A stretch of 47,079 bases of DNA. It comes from an uncultured Prevotellaceae bacterium. GTDB lineage: Bacteria; Bacteroidota; Bacteroidia; Bacteroidales; Bacteroidaceae. Position 1 is the stretch's first letter; each line of letters starts with the position of its first letter. Location of the stretch: assembly GCA_946534585.1 (NCBI GenBank), contig CAMNCV010000097.1:1-47079 (forward strand), in the 5' to 3' direction. The position numbers and the translations under genes were made by a program. Below the pieces are notes generated by a model, which saw only the letters and a program-made list of their open reading frames with translations, made no database searches and was not told the DNA's origin. Shown here piece after piece: positions 17,110-27,715 of the stretch.

Positions 17110-20100
17110 TTACTTTATTACTACCTTATGCGTACCTCGCACATACACGCCTGCCTTGGCAGGACGACCACCCAACTTACGTCCGTCAGTACTATACCAG
17201 TCGTCATCAGCACTGACTGGCTCACAACGCGTAAACTCTATTTGCGTAGGCTCTGATGGACTGCCGCTGACAGCGTTGGCTTCATACTGCAACTGTGTCT
17301 GCGACTTGGCTATGATTTCGCCTTCGCGCTCTATGGCAAACGTGATTGTGGCCTTTGCCTCGCCAGCAATGCTCATATAGAATACAGAATCTATCTCTGT
17401 TGCCACACCACGCACGGTTCCCATATCTGTCATTGCCAAGAGTAGGTCGCCCTCCTCCGTTTCTATACCCGTGACGGCTGCAGCAAGCGACATATTCGTG
17501 GGCTGCTCATCGTAATCTTCCATCATGAACAGAGAAGCGCGCTTGGCGTCAGTGACGGTTTTCTCAAAGAACGTGCTGCCCGGTTCATAGTACGGATATT
17601 TGAACTCCACATCTGTATTTCCATGGCGGTAGAGCATATACCCCTCGCCTGGCTTCATATACTTCAGGTCACCCGACCAATATCCACTACCTTGCTTCGT
17701 AGAGGTGAAGATAGCGAATGACTCACGGTTCTTAACGACATCACGGTCAGAAGCCCACGTACTGTAATCCGTAAGTGCGGTAGATACCGGCAGGTTGATA
17801 GCTGGCGTATAGCCTATGCTGTTCCAACCCTTAGAGACAGGCACCGTGCGCAGGTCTTCGCGCTCAAGCTTGTCGCCTACAACTTCTATTTCAGTGAAAT
17901 TGTGACGATACACTCGATAGCTGTACTGCGGACGCAGGCGAAGCGTCTTCACTTGTTCATCGGTCTGGTTTGTCAGCCAAGCATTCAGACGCGAGTTATA
18001 TACCATGGTGAGTTTGTCACGGTCGCTAACGAAAATATCACCGTTATCCCACTTGTAGTTATTTAGTATATTCATAACATTGCGGAAGTCATCATTGTTG
18101 ACATTAAGTGATAACCAGTTCCAACCATAGTCAAGACAAACCGTCTGCACGTACTGGTCGGTGGCATAGAATATTACAGGCTCCTTCACCGAACCTACTA
18201 TCTGACTCGGCACGAACGACACCTCCTTGTCTGGTTGCAGCATTATTACCTTGCCCGTACGGTTATGCCAAAGTTTGAAGAACAGTGGTTTATTGGTCAC
18301 GGTGCTGTCAAATACCGTGAGGAACACGAGGCTCACGCCATACTGCTCGTCGTATGTTATATCGCCAACGCCAAGACACCTTCCCATGCCATCAAAGGCT
18401 CCAAGGCGGTCGTTGGTATCAGTAACGATAGCGTCACCTATCTTCACTCTTCCTACAAGACTCATAGAATAGCGTTTCATGTTGTCAGTCGGATACCAGT
18501 TGCCTGGCATCATTCCTTCCTTCTTCACGTTGAGCACAAGCGGTTCCGACATTCCATTTTCATCAACAAGATAGATAGTCTCATCATAAGTACCTACGTT
18601 GAGGTCACCGCTAATCTCAAACATTACCTCTTGTTCTTCCTTCGCATCCACGATATTGACACTGTGATCTACCGTGAGCCAGTTAGGAAGGTTCTCTATG
18701 GAATACACATGTGACATTCCACTTTCATTCCTGATGCTTACGCTAAAGGAGGTTCCGAGATCTGAAATTATATTACTTTGCACCATCTTCGTGCTCCATC
18801 GCAATGGATTACGATCTACATAGAACACTCCAGTATAAGGCGATGCCATATAGTTGCCGTTCATATCAGGTATGTCATAGACCGTAACGTAAAGATTACG
18901 CTTATTGATGCGTGAATCCAGTTCGTCGATATTCACAAGCAGTTGGTTATCTTTACCCACAAAACTGAAGTTAAGGTTTTTCAACACAAGATTTGCCTGC
19001 ACAGGTGCAGAGACTTCATTATCAATATGCTTGATAACATAAGACAATGGTTCTGCAAAGACTGAATCCGTTGAAGCCTTCTCTATATTATTTATGTAAT
19101 CCTTCTCTATCACCTGATTGAGTGCATAAGGTCTGAATACCAGTTCATTGTTTTCGGCACGCACTTGTTTGCTAAACGAGATATAAGTAATCAGTCCTTT
19201 TTCCTTACCAGAAGGGCTCTTCGTGCAGTAGTGCTTAATGAGCGTAGGCGGCAGTGCCTGTTCAAAGAGACATAGCTCGTCGATATATCCAGTAAGAGCA
19301 TTTGCCTGATGCAACTTGTCAACATTGGCGCCTGCCTCACGCCATACCATGTTACCGACATAGAACTCCTCACTATCCATACCTCCGAGAGTATCGGCAG
19401 GCACACTCGCTGTCAAAACACGGTCAACGTAGAAGTTCGCAACTTTATGCGCACGACTCACTGTCATAGCATAGTGGTGCCATCCGTTATCTGCCAATCC
19501 TTTACCCAGATTGAGCGTCATGCCATTAGAACGATAAAGCAGTTCGTCACCTTCAAAGCCGATAAAGAAGCGGTCTTGCGGATTAACGTCTGTGCTCCTG
19601 CCAGAGCCATTGCTGACGAGTGCGCCCTTACCCCGTTCTGTGGTCTTAAACCAGAACATGAGAGTGTAGTCCTGTTCCTCACTGCGCCTCATGCGGTCAG
19701 TAAGCAGATGCATACCCTTCACTTCCTTTTCTTCTGACCAATCAAGCCTCAGCGACATACCACGTGGCAATGCCCACGAAACATTCGTTATCTGAGCATC
19801 AGCGCCCTGCGCTTTATCTACGATGTAATTGCCCTCGCCTTCGTTCATCTGGTAATAGTCCACCAATCCCATCTCGTAGCCTGTAAGCTGATAGCCGCCA
19901 TAGCTACGCATCAATGCCTCAGTCATGGTGCGGTTCCATACACGCGCCTCAAGCATACGTCCTGCATAGTGCGAACGTTCTGTGACATCGCTCTCGTTGG
20001 TCGCTCCGAACACTAACGGTCCGTAACCTCTGTACTTCACCTTATCGAAAGTGCCAATCACCGAGTCGTTGAATAGTTGCAACGTCTTATCAGTGATGTT

Positions 20101-23100
20101 ATACATCAATGCTACGTGTTGTAGTTTTCCTGTATCTACTACCTCTGTGCTGACATACTCCATACTGTCAACAACTGCTTTGAGTTTCCAATCTTCTGTA
20201 AGCCATAACTGCAGGCGACTGCCATCGATGCCATGAGAGAAGATTGGCATAGGCTTACCCGTCTTCTCTGGTCTTACCATAATATCTATAGCGAAACTCT
20301 TTTCTGCGAAGTTGCGGCGCGCATCAGTCTCCACATAGCCCTTACCGTCAGCAGTGAAGAGCAATGCCGGTTCCTCCTGCAACACTGTCTCGTTGGTCTC
20401 GCCCATCACCTCAAAGTTCGTCTCCTCACGCAGATAGTTGTGTTCTATAGGCTCAGAGAAGTTGAAGATGATGTTTTCGCCTGTTTCGATGATACCATCC
20501 TTAGGTTCCGGACTACCAAACAAGCGTGGTCTGCGAGTATCCTTGATACCTGTGAGCACTGGTGAAGAGTTGGTCAGGTAGCTATTGCCGTTACGACAGA
20601 AGAGCACTGCACGCAGGTCGTATGCCTTTTCCATAACCTGTCCCTCACCATAGAACTTCGTATTGATAAATCCGTTCTCTGGCATCATCTCACGTGTTCC
20701 ACTTGCCTGACGGTAATACGTAGAGTCAGCGTAGAACGAGCAGAGGTTTGTCCAGTAGTCGTCACCACGCGTCGTTTCCTTGTATTGGAACTCTATGTGG
20801 TCGAAATTCTTCTGGTTGCGGTCATATCCGCTTATGACAACCGGCATGTACCATCCGCGTAATGAGTCAAACGGTGCGTCGGTATTCATTATCCACTTAT
20901 TGCCAGGGTTAGATATGCTCACGCTGCCTGCCGTGCGCAGATAGTGAACAGAGAATGCAGCCTGATCAACACACTGCACGTCACCCGGAGAGATAATGCC
21001 GATTCTTAGGTTTTCATAGTCAAAAGCCTCTCCTGCATACACGTCAAGAGATTTTGTGGTCACCTCACCGGGCAGTGCCATCACAGTCATGCCGTCAGCT
21101 GTCAGTGGCATACCATCCACAAACATCTTTGCGCCGTCAGGATTTGCCTTTGAGTCAGCATAGAGCGTATAGAATCTCAGTACACCGCCAATGGCATCAG
21201 GTTCCTCACTTTCGTTGGTAAGATATACCTTAAAGCGTGCCGGCTCGCCGTAGGGCACTCCGCTCACGCTCTGCTTGTCAAGCTTGATGATGGGGTTCTC
21301 TATCTTCTTCGTGCGCTCGTCTAGCACCGTTCCTCTGTTATAGAACAGAGTCTTGCGCTCGTCCTCCCATGTGCGCACTGTTGCTCCACCACGGGTGCGG
21401 TAAACGAAACTCTTCGGGTATTCAAACGTGGCCTTGTCGTATAGACCGAACTTGCGGTCAAGGAAGTTCTTGACATACTCCACGTTACGCAAGAAGTTTG
21501 TTTCTACGAATATATCGCGGTCGCCCTCAAGGTTGCCCGTCACGGTTGGGTTTTCCTTGTTGTCGTCTATTGTATTCACACGATACACGTCAAACTGCAG
21601 ATGGCTCTTCTTATCCATCTTGATGGTGAACGACTCCTTGCGGTTGTACTTCGTGCCGGTAGTCTGCTTAGGTGTCATGTCGTATGAGATGACAGGATTC
21701 AAACCGAACTTCCATTTTAATCCTACGAACTCCAGATTAGTATAGTTCAGGTAGTGCGTTACATCATCATCGTCTTTGTATCCTATATTATTTTTAGATG
21801 TTCCGCTTATATCACTACTGCCTAGAGAGCCTTGTGCAATGCTCCCAATAAACTGTGCTGCTGTCTTGCCAAGCAAGGCTGCTATTCCAGAGAATACAGT
21901 TGCTGTCGTAGTTGCCGCACTTGTATGGTTGTTTACATCATCCCACTCAAAATAGTTGTTCATCCATGTGGTGAAAGGTTGTTTGAAGGTATGACTATTG
22001 TTATACTCCGTACTGAAGTCCTCACTGTATGAGATGCCTGCACCACCGTCCACGTCGAAGTGCTTCACGAGGTCTGTGGCCTCCAGCTTCTGCTGCTCGT
22101 TCATGGCAATAAGGTTGGTCCAACCAAGGATGAGCTGAGCGTAGTTATACACCTCGTCGTTCTGCGTAGTACCGTTGTCGGTGCTTGGCAGTACTATGAG
22201 GTAGTTCATCTTCGACTGATCAATGTTATTGCGTGTACGTGTGGTGTTATACACGTAGTTGCCCGTCACTGAGTCAGTATTGAGTATTCCGAAGCGGTCG
22301 TCATCCTTGCTACGCAACGAGAGATATACTGGTTTGCCAGTGCTGTTGGCCAATGACTGCGCCTGACTCTCGGTACCGATATACATCAGCGACAGAGCCT
22401 GGTTGGCAAGGTCGGGTATGAGTTGCTCGATGATATACGTCTGCGAGTGGGCGAAGTCGGCAGTTATGCGTTGTCCGTAACCTATCGCCTCGTCGCGCAC
22501 CAAGTGGAACAGTCCGCCATCGTCGCCATAGCCCTTTGCTATCTCCACCATGCGTCCTGCTGCCAGTTCGCCAATCTTATGCTGGAAGGTGCTGTCAGGT
22601 ATAGCGCGTATCATCACTGTAGGCCTAAGATATACATCGGTCACGAGACCCATATACACGTCGGCATCAGCACCCACCATTGTCGCACCTGCATCTGTGG
22701 ATATATCCTCATTGGCTGTCATGGTGTAAGAGAAGGCACGCTGGCCTGAACCTGAGAATATGAGATCAAATGAGGTCTTGAATACAGTCTTTGCCGTGTT
22801 GATGAAACCAGACTCAAAGCCCAGTCCTCCTATACCTGTATAATAGTCAGTACCGCTGCCTGCCTGTACTCCCAACTGTAGTCCGCCTGCCCACGACATA
22901 TCCATCTGGTATGCCATCTTCAGCGTGGAACCCTTGCTCAGCTTTGCCGACGAACCACTGCCTGGTGGGTCGCGCAGCACGTCAACGAGCAACGGTACGC
23001 TTACACTGAGATAATCCTTTGTTCCAGGGCGTGAGTATTGGTTCAGGGTATAGGCTTTGAGTGGTGTTGCCTCGTATGTCACACCGTCCTTAAGTAACGT

Positions 23101-26100
23101 CATGCTGACGGTGTAGAGCGCGTCCTTGCCTGTAACAAGATACGGACGCTGGGCTGCCTGCATAACATAATAGGCCTCGCCGTTCTCGTCGAGCGTCACA
23201 GTCTCCTTATGCAAACCGCTCACCATGCCGTTACGTATGGTCACCTCACCGCCGTTAACGCTTACGATGTCAACGGTGTCGCTCTTGGTATTATTGTTGA
23301 AGTAATATTTCTCAACCGCAGAAATCACGAACGGATACTGACGGTCGATGTTGAATACAGGATAACCGAAGGTATATTTCACAGAGTCGTTCTCCTGATA
23401 TACCAGCGGCACCTTTACCTTGTCGCCTACCAGCGACTGTGCGGTGTATATGCGGTCGCCGAAGTAGTCAAACTTATCATAGCCCGCCTGCTTGTACTCT
23501 ATCTGTATCGGCGAGCGATATATGCGGTTGTACTTTGCATAGTACTTCACGTCAACATCGCGTATGGTGTCACCATTTCCTACGCTCCACGCACCGTGAT
23601 ATGTGTCGGTGTGCTCTGTAAGCGAGTCTGTAAGGTCTATCACGTCACTTGTCTTGCCGTCCTGGAAGAGCGTAGAATAGCCCAGTGCAGTAATCTGCTG
23701 TATCTTCCACTTCACCGGTGGCAGTAGCAGTTCATACTCGCCTGTGTTGACATCGGGTGTTATCTCTATGCGGTGACGGTTGGTGTGTACCTTGGTCTGA
23801 TATACTTTATTGTCACTCTTGCTGAGTTTGGTGTGTATATATGTAGTGTCACGCTCAGTGATGCTACGGTCGGTATTTTCAAACACCAGCCACGAAGCAT
23901 TATCTCCCTCAAGCGTCATCACCATCTTAAGGTCTTTACCCAGATTGTTGCGCGACAGTGAGTTGCCGAGCGGTATGTCGCCCTGCTGCTTACCTCCGGC
24001 TATACGACCGATAAGCTTCACCTTGGTATCATCATAGAAATAGATGCTTGCCTTGTCTGTAGAGAACTCTACGAACGTCTCTCCGCTTTCATCAGTATAG
24101 TAACCACCCTGCCAGAACTTATGTCCATCTTTCACTGCCTGAATGGTGTGCTTGCCTGGCAGCATGCAGAAAGAGAAGTGTCCTTCAAAGTCTGAGGTCA
24201 CTGCTCCTGAGCCTGAGCGCACAGGTTTTCCGTCAACCATGAAGCTGACGCCCTGCACTGGTATGCTGGTATGGTGATAGAGCACGGTGCCCGTGAAGCG
24301 TACTCCGGTGGTAACGGTGAATATGCGGTTCTGGTACAGGTTGCTCTCGCTGTTGAATGTCACGCTCAGTCCTCCCCTACTCTCTGCCGTAAGGTCATTA
24401 CTGCTTACGTTTGGCATGATGAGATATTTGCCAGTCTGACCTTGCCAGTAGGGCAGACTGTCCACACGGAAGTATCCTGCCGCATCGGTAGTGGCGTGCC
24501 ACGTCTGCGAACTGGCTCCCTCGCCTTGCTGCGACACGCTGATTGAAACATCGGGTATGCCCGAACCGTCAGAGAAGCGCACATAGCCCTCTATGCGTCC
24601 ATGCTGCACGCAGTTGCCTATGACAGAGTCGGTATATACCCTCTGCTCCCCTTCGCAACTAACGAGTGATGCTACCTTGTAATAGTATTGGAATACAGGT
24701 TTTACGGTCTTATCCTCATACTCCATCTGTGTGATGTTAGAGGCTATCTTCTCCCATGCCGCACCATTGTCGGTCTTACGGCGGTATATCTCGTAAGAGT
24801 CAATTGCACCGCCGTCGCTCTGCCATGTCAGCGTAACCGACGTCTGGTGTGTTTCTGCCTTAAGCGAATCTTTCAACACCTGACCAGAGTTCTCGTAGTA
24901 GAACCTTTGATATTTTGTCTGTAGTACTTGGAAGTATTTCGTAAAGTCTTTTGTAGGAGTGCTAAAATTATAGTGACTGACGGCAGGTACATCACTATTC
25001 CATAGATAGTTTCTTGGAGCAGTGGAAGAGTGTGAACCCTGAAGAGTGCCAAACTCTGTCTTATACAAACAATCCATGATAGCTGGTGCCAAAAGGCAGT
25101 CGTTGTCATAGTAGTTAGCAAAGGTGTGTGTGCCCCAGAAACCATCCTTGTAATCAATTCTCGTTGGAACGAAATAGCTATTGCTAACCAGCGTGAAGGC
25201 TGAATTGTCGTTGAAACCTACAAATCCTCCATAGCCAGAATTGTTTATATAGTTGTTGGTGAATGAGCCGTTGAACAGACTGTTTGATATAAATAGACTG
25301 GCACTGTTATTTACTGTGCCTACAAGTCCTCCGTTTGAAGTATTTGCATACCAGGCATTAATTTCTTGATGAACGTCTATGTTGGAAGTGCAATTTTCAA
25401 TGGAAACCACTCCTTCGTCCACAATTGAGGCGATACCTGCCGCATTTTGAACATTTGAACTGGTTTTGCCTGAAAATGTAGTATTGCATATCACTGCCCC
25501 GTCGGCAAGAAATGCGAATGGTGAAAGGGCTCCTCGGGAAACAAAAAAGTTATAACTTAACTTATAGCCATTGCCATTGAATACTCCTTTATAATATGCT
25601 ATAGGCTCAGTAATGCTTATGTCGCCAAATAATATGGCGTTCAGCTGTAACTCACCGAAGTTTACACGCTTTGCAAAGGCACTCCAGTCATCGGAAGTCT
25701 TCAGCTGCACGAAGATGTTTCCCGTGCCATTGCCTATCGGCGATGTGCCTGGCACTGTCTCTATCCTGAACTCATAATACACACATGAGCGGTTGAGTTG
25801 CATGATGGCAGTCTTCTTTTCTGCTTCTTCCTTCGTGACTATATGCTCCACTGTACCAACCTCTTTGTTATCGCGGTTATACATGGTGTATATAACCTTT
25901 ATCTGTGCACGGTCGTCCCATACACGCAGGCGGTCTGAGCTGTTTTCATCAGTATATCTCCATGTGGCCTTTACTTTACGCTCCTCTTCGTCAGCCCATT
26001 CCACTTCTATATAATCCACCTTATGCAGGTCAAGCGTAGGCATTTGTGGCATTGTGTACGCCACGGTGGGATTATGCTCCATTCCCCACAGTGCTGACGT

Positions 26101-27327
26101 TGCAGCACGGAACACACGGTAGCGCACCAGCGGTATGCCCAGAGCCTTATCTATCAGTGTGGTGTCAAGCGCACTAATGAGCGTAGTGTCGAGATATTCA
26201 TAGTTCAGAGAGTCCTTGTCAAACTGCACCAAGGCTATGTCCTTATAGTCCTCAATTCTGCCTGTCAACGAGCGTTGTACCTGAAACATATCACCTTCCA
26301 GAATATCATCCTTGCCTACGTCTCCTATTTGCCACTGCAATTTTACGGCACCTGTATGCAGAATGTCGCTGCTGTCTCTTAGCATCTCTGATTTCAGCAA
26401 CCTCACGCCATGAATAGTCTGTACGGCTCCTGTAATCTTTGTTACTGCACCTTCAAGACTCTTAGGCGCATTGCCCGTAACGTCGGTCCATGATGCTGAA
26501 GTCACGTTGAAAACCGTCTTTACGCTGTCTATCGCCTCGTATGAGGGTAGCTTGATAAAGCCGCTGTAGGCCTTTGAATCAAAAGTAGTGCGACCGATGT
26601 CGCGCCAGCCCTTGGCCGTCTTGATGCTCACGTCGGCATAATTCATCACTCGGTCACATGATACGGGTATGCGCAACGAGCCTTTGTTCTCGTCCTCCGT
26701 GCCAGGTATGGCATCGTAGGTGTCCAAGTTTATCTCGTCAAACTCCATCGTGGCGAAGTTCTTCTTTTCGTATTTAGCATAGCCAGTGCCATCAAGCCAG
26801 ATACTTGCGTCACCTACCACAGATACTTGAAATTTGCGTCCAGCGAAGCGTACAGGGAAATACCAGTCAAACTCCAGATAGGTGTCAGCATACGTGCCGC
26901 TTCCGCTGGCTGTTATCTGGTACTTTGTCTGCTCTGCAGGCAGATATACCTTCTGACCGTTCTTGTTCCTCACATTAGTAATAAAAACATGCGATTCGTC
27001 TGCCAAATAGTTTTTAATTGACATCTCGATATAGCCGTCGTAACCACTGTTTATTTCGTTGATGAAAAAGCACTTTATCTCCTCACCGGTCTTTACGTCG
27101 GTTAATACTACGTCACCATTATGGAATGTGCGCTTCGGACTGTTATTACACAACTTCCACGCCACGTGCATACAACCCGGTCCCTTGGAGTACCATGAGA
27201 AAGCCCGCTCAGGCGTGTCAAACTCTCCGTTTTCGGCAAATGCCACGGCATTAACACACAACAACACTGCTGCAAGCGCCACGGCACGCAGCGTAGATAT
27301 AACAGATTTCATGCCTATCTTTTCCAT
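17110..27327 (-). CDS. Giant secreted multidomain LamG/Ig/FN3 adhesin-like protein (3405 aa)
   Basis: A single open frame of 3405 codons. A signal peptide spans about 1-31 (ALAAVLLCVNAVAFA). Domains seen in order: a GLUG-like beta-helix stretch (about 545-810); an FN3-like domain (about 819-896); two carboxypeptidase-regulatory-like domains (about 907-990 and 1008-1075); a long unassigned centre with an Ala/Gly/Thr-rich segment near 1806; a Big_5-like strand region (about 2266-2293, RPRLFGSPEPKDG); two LamG jelly-roll domains (about 2329-2480 and 2522-2720); an Ig-like domain (about 2841-2940); and the CLGVGD module (about 2947-3060) shared with the downstream lipoprotein. The C-terminus, DGRKLGGRPAKAGVYVR then KVVIK, resembles the C-terminal tail of many secreted Prevotella proteins and the type A sorting domain of T9SS cargo. 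A glycan- or matrix-binding surface role is likely but not proven. Confidence 0.85.
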   Translation of the reverse strand: MEKIGMKSVISTLRAVALAAVLLCVNAVAFAENGEFDTPERAFSWYSKGPGCMHVAWKLCNNSPKRTFHNGDVVLTDVKTGEEIKCFFINEINSGYDGYIEMSIKNYLADESHVFITNVRNKNGQKVYLPAEQTKYQITASGSGTYADTYLEFDWYFPVRFAGRKFQVSVVGDASIWLDGTGYAKYEKKNFATMEFDEINLDTYDAIPGTEDENKGSLRIPVSCDRVMNYADVSIKTAKGWRDIGRTTFDSKAYSGFIKLPSYEAIDSVKTVFNVTSASWTDVTGNAPKSLEGAVTKITGAVQTIHGVRLLKSEMLRDSSDILHTGAVKLQWQIGDVGKDDILEGDMFQVQRSLTGRIEDYKDIALVQFDKDSLNYEYLDTTLISALDTTLIDKALGIPLVRYRVFRAATSALWGMEHNPTVAYTMPQMPTLDLHKVDYIEVEWADEEERKVKATWRYTDENSSDRLRVWDDRAQIKVIYTMYNRDNKEVGTVEHIVTKEEAEKKTAIMQLNRSCVYYEFRIETVPGTSPIGNGTGNIFVQLKTSDDWSAFAKRVNFGELQLNAILFGDISITEPIAYYKGVFNGNGYKLSYNFFVSRGALSPFAFLADGAVICNTTFSGKTSSNVQNAAGIASIVDEGVVSIENCTSNIDVHQEINAWYANTSNGGLVGTVNNSASLFISNSLFNGSFTNNYINNSGYGGFVGFNDNSAFTLVSNSYFVPTRIDYKDGFWGTHTFANYYDNDCLLAPAIMDCLYKTEFGTLQGSHSSTAPRNYLWNSDVPAVSHYNFSTPTKDFTKYFQVLQTKYQRFYYENSGQVLKDSLKAETHQTSVTLTWQSDGGAIDSYEIYRRKTDNGAAWEKIASNITQMEYEDKTVKPVFQYYYKVASLVSCEGEQRVYTDSVIGNCVQHGRIEGYVRFSDGSGIPDVSISVSQQGEGASSQTWHATTDAAGYFRVDSLPYWQGQTGKYLIMPNVSSNDLTAESRGGLSVTFNSESNLYQNRIFTVTTGVRFTGTVLYHHTSIPVQGVSFMVDGKPVRSGSGAVTSDFEGHFSFCMLPGKHTIQAVKDGHKFWQGGYYTDESGETFVEFSTDKASIYFYDDTKVKLIGRIAGGKQQGDIPLGNSLSRNNLGKDLKMVMTLEGDNASWLVFENTDRSITERDTTYIHTKLSKSDNKVYQTKVHTNRHRIEITPDVNTGEYELLLPPVKWKIQQITALGYSTLFQDGKTSDVIDLTDSLTEHTDTYHGAWSVGNGDTIRDVDVKYYAKYNRIYRSPIQIEYKQAGYDKFDYFGDRIYTAQSLVGDKVKVPLVYQENDSVKYTFGYPVFNIDRQYPFVISAVEKYYFNNNTKSDTVDIVSVNGGEVTIRNGMVSGLHKETVTLDENGEAYYVMQAAQRPYLVTGKDALYTVSMTLLKDGVTYEATPLKAYTLNQYSRPGTKDYLSVSVPLLVDVLRDPPGSGSSAKLSKGSTLKMAYQMDMSWAGGLQLGVQAGSGTDYYTGIGGLGFESGFINTAKTVFKTSFDLIFSGSGQRAFSYTMTANEDISTDAGATMVGADADVYMGLVTDVYLRPTVMIRAIPDSTFQHKIGELAAGRMVEIAKGYGDDGGLFHLVRDEAIGYGQRITADFAHSQTYIIEQLIPDLANQALSLMYIGTESQAQSLANSTGKPVYLSLRSKDDDRFGILNTDSVTGNYVYNTTRTRNNIDQSKMNYLIVLPSTDNGTTQNDEVYNYAQLILGWTNLIAMNEQQKLEATDLVKHFDVDGGAGISYSEDFSTEYNNSHTFKQPFTTWMNNYFEWDDVNNHTSAATTTATVFSGIAALLGKTAAQFIGSIAQGSLGSSDISGTSKNNIGYKDDDDVTHYLNYTNLEFVGLKWKFGLNPVISYDMTPKQTTGTKYNRKESFTIKMDKKSHLQFDVYRVNTIDDNKENPTVTGNLEGDRDIFVETNFLRNVEYVKNFLDRKFGLYDKATFEYPKSFVYRTRGGATVRTWEDERKTLFYNRGTVLDERTKKIENPIIKLDKQSVSGVPYGEPARFKVYLTNESEEPDAIGGVLRFYTLYADSKANPDGAKMFVDGMPLTADGMTVMALPGEVTTKSLDVYAGEAFDYENLRIGIISPGDVQCVDQAAFSVHYLRTAGSVSISNPGNKWIMNTDAPFDSLRGWYMPVVISGYDRNQKNFDHIEFQYKETTRGDDYWTNLCSFYADSTYYRQASGTREMMPENGFINTKFYGEGQVMEKAYDLRAVLFCRNGNSYLTNSSPVLTGIKDTRRPRLFGSPEPKDGIIETGENIIFNFSEPIEHNYLREETNFEVMGETNETVLQEEPALLFTADGKGYVETDARRNFAEKSFAIDIMVRPEKTGKPMPIFSHGIDGSRLQLWLTEDWKLKAVVDSMEYVSTEVVDTGKLQHVALMYNITDKTLQLFNDSVIGTFDKVKYRGYGPLVFGATNESDVTERSHYAGRMLEARVWNRTMTEALMRSYGGYQLTGYEMGLVDYYQMNEGEGNYIVDKAQGADAQITNVSWALPRGMSLRLDWSEEKEVKGMHLLTDRMRRSEEQDYTLMFWFKTTERGKGALVSNGSGRSTDVNPQDRFFIGFEGDELLYRSNGMTLNLGKGLADNGWHHYAMTVSRAHKVANFYVDRVLTASVPADTLGGMDSEEFYVGNMVWREAGANVDKLHQANALTGYIDELCLFEQALPPTLIKHYCTKSPSGKEKGLITYISFSKQVRAENNELVFRPYALNQVIEKDYINNIEKASTDSVFAEPLSYVIKHIDNEVSAPVQANLVLKNLNFSFVGKDNQLLVNIDELDSRINKRNLYVTVYDIPDMNGNYMASPYTGVFYVDRNPLRWSTKMVQSNIISDLGTSFSVSIRNESGMSHVYSIENLPNWLTVDHSVNIVDAKEEQEVMFEISGDLNVGTYDETIYLVDENGMSEPLVLNVKKEGMMPGNWYPTDNMKRYSMSLVGRVKIGDAIVTDTNDRLGAFDGMGRCLGVGDITYDEQYGVSLVFLTVFDSTVTNKPLFFKLWHNRTGKVIMLQPDKEVSFVPSQIVGSVKEPVIFYATDQYVQTVCLDYGWNWLSLNVNNDDFRNVMNILNNYKWDNGDIFVSDRDKLTMVYNSRLNAWLTNQTDEQVKTLRLRPQYSYRVYRHNFTEIEVVGDKLEREDLRTVPVSKGWNSIGYTPAINLPVSTALTDYSTWASDRDVVKNRESFAIFTSTKQGSGYWSGDLKYMKPGEGYMLYRHGNTDVEFKYPYYEPGSTFFEKTVTDAKRASLFMMEDYDEQPTNMSLAAAVTGIETEEGDLLLAMTDMGTVRGVATEIDSVFYMSIAGEAKATITFAIEREGEIIAKSQTQLQYEANAVSGSPSEPTQIEFTRCEPVSADDDWYSTDGRKLGGRPAKAGVYVRGTHKVVIK

Positions 27328-27379
27328 TATTATTATATATAATATAAATAGGTTTTTATGTTTTTCGTGATATTCTCTT

Positions 27380-27427
27380 TCTGAAACAAATTCTAAATCT
27401 GACAGCGCTAACTAATAGAACGCACCT
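27380..27427. repeat. Solo right end of the MITE-like repeat
   Basis: The segment reads AAATCTGACAGCGCTAACTA then ATAGAACGCAC and aligns with the right end of the 27716-27905 element with a few substitutions and one gap. No matching left end is seen. It lies in the leader of the giant gene. Confidence 0.55.
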
Positions 27428-27456
27428 TTACATTTGTTTCTTACCAAAAGTAAATG

Positions 27457-27490
27457 CAAAATTAGTACATAAATATATGATATGCAAAAG
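27457..27490 (-). promoter_or_regulatory. Promoter of the giant-protein operon
   Basis: On the minus strand, CTTTTG (27490-27485) is followed after 20 bp by TAATTTTG (27464-27457), a full match to TTTG-N20-TAnnTTTG. The leader to the ATG at 27327 is about 125 nt and contains the solo repeat end. Confidence 0.68.
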
Positions 27491-27529
27491 TTTCCGTGTT
27501 AATTTTTCTTAACCCAACGCATTTCCTTC

Positions 27530-27614
27530 CTAATTGCTATGCTATTACCCTCCAATCACTATGCGATAACCACACAATCGCTAAGTGATTACCCTCCAAT
27601 CGCTATGCGATTAC
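27530..27614. repeat. 22-bp-period palindrome array C (four units)
   Basis: Units start at 27530, 27552, 27574 and 27596 with spacers CCT, CAC and CCT: CTAATTGCTATGCTATTAC, CCAATCACTATGCGATAAC, ACAATCGCTAAGTGATTAC and CCAATCGCTATGCGATTAC. The array lies about 40 bp upstream of the giant-gene promoter, between divergent genes, so it cannot be a terminator for either. Confidence 0.85.
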
Positions 27615-27715
27615 TTTACCGTCGTTCTCGCCCGAAAAATCAAGGTCTGTCATGTTATTCTTCCATGCCTTATTCACGTTATGTTTATTACGCAAAGCGC
27701 GTATAGAAATTTATA

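Noticed and set aside
17110..17250. Firm call of a T9SS sorting domain on the giant protein
   Set aside because: The C-terminal GVYV and KVVIK pattern is suggestive, but no T9SS component is in the window and the match is short.
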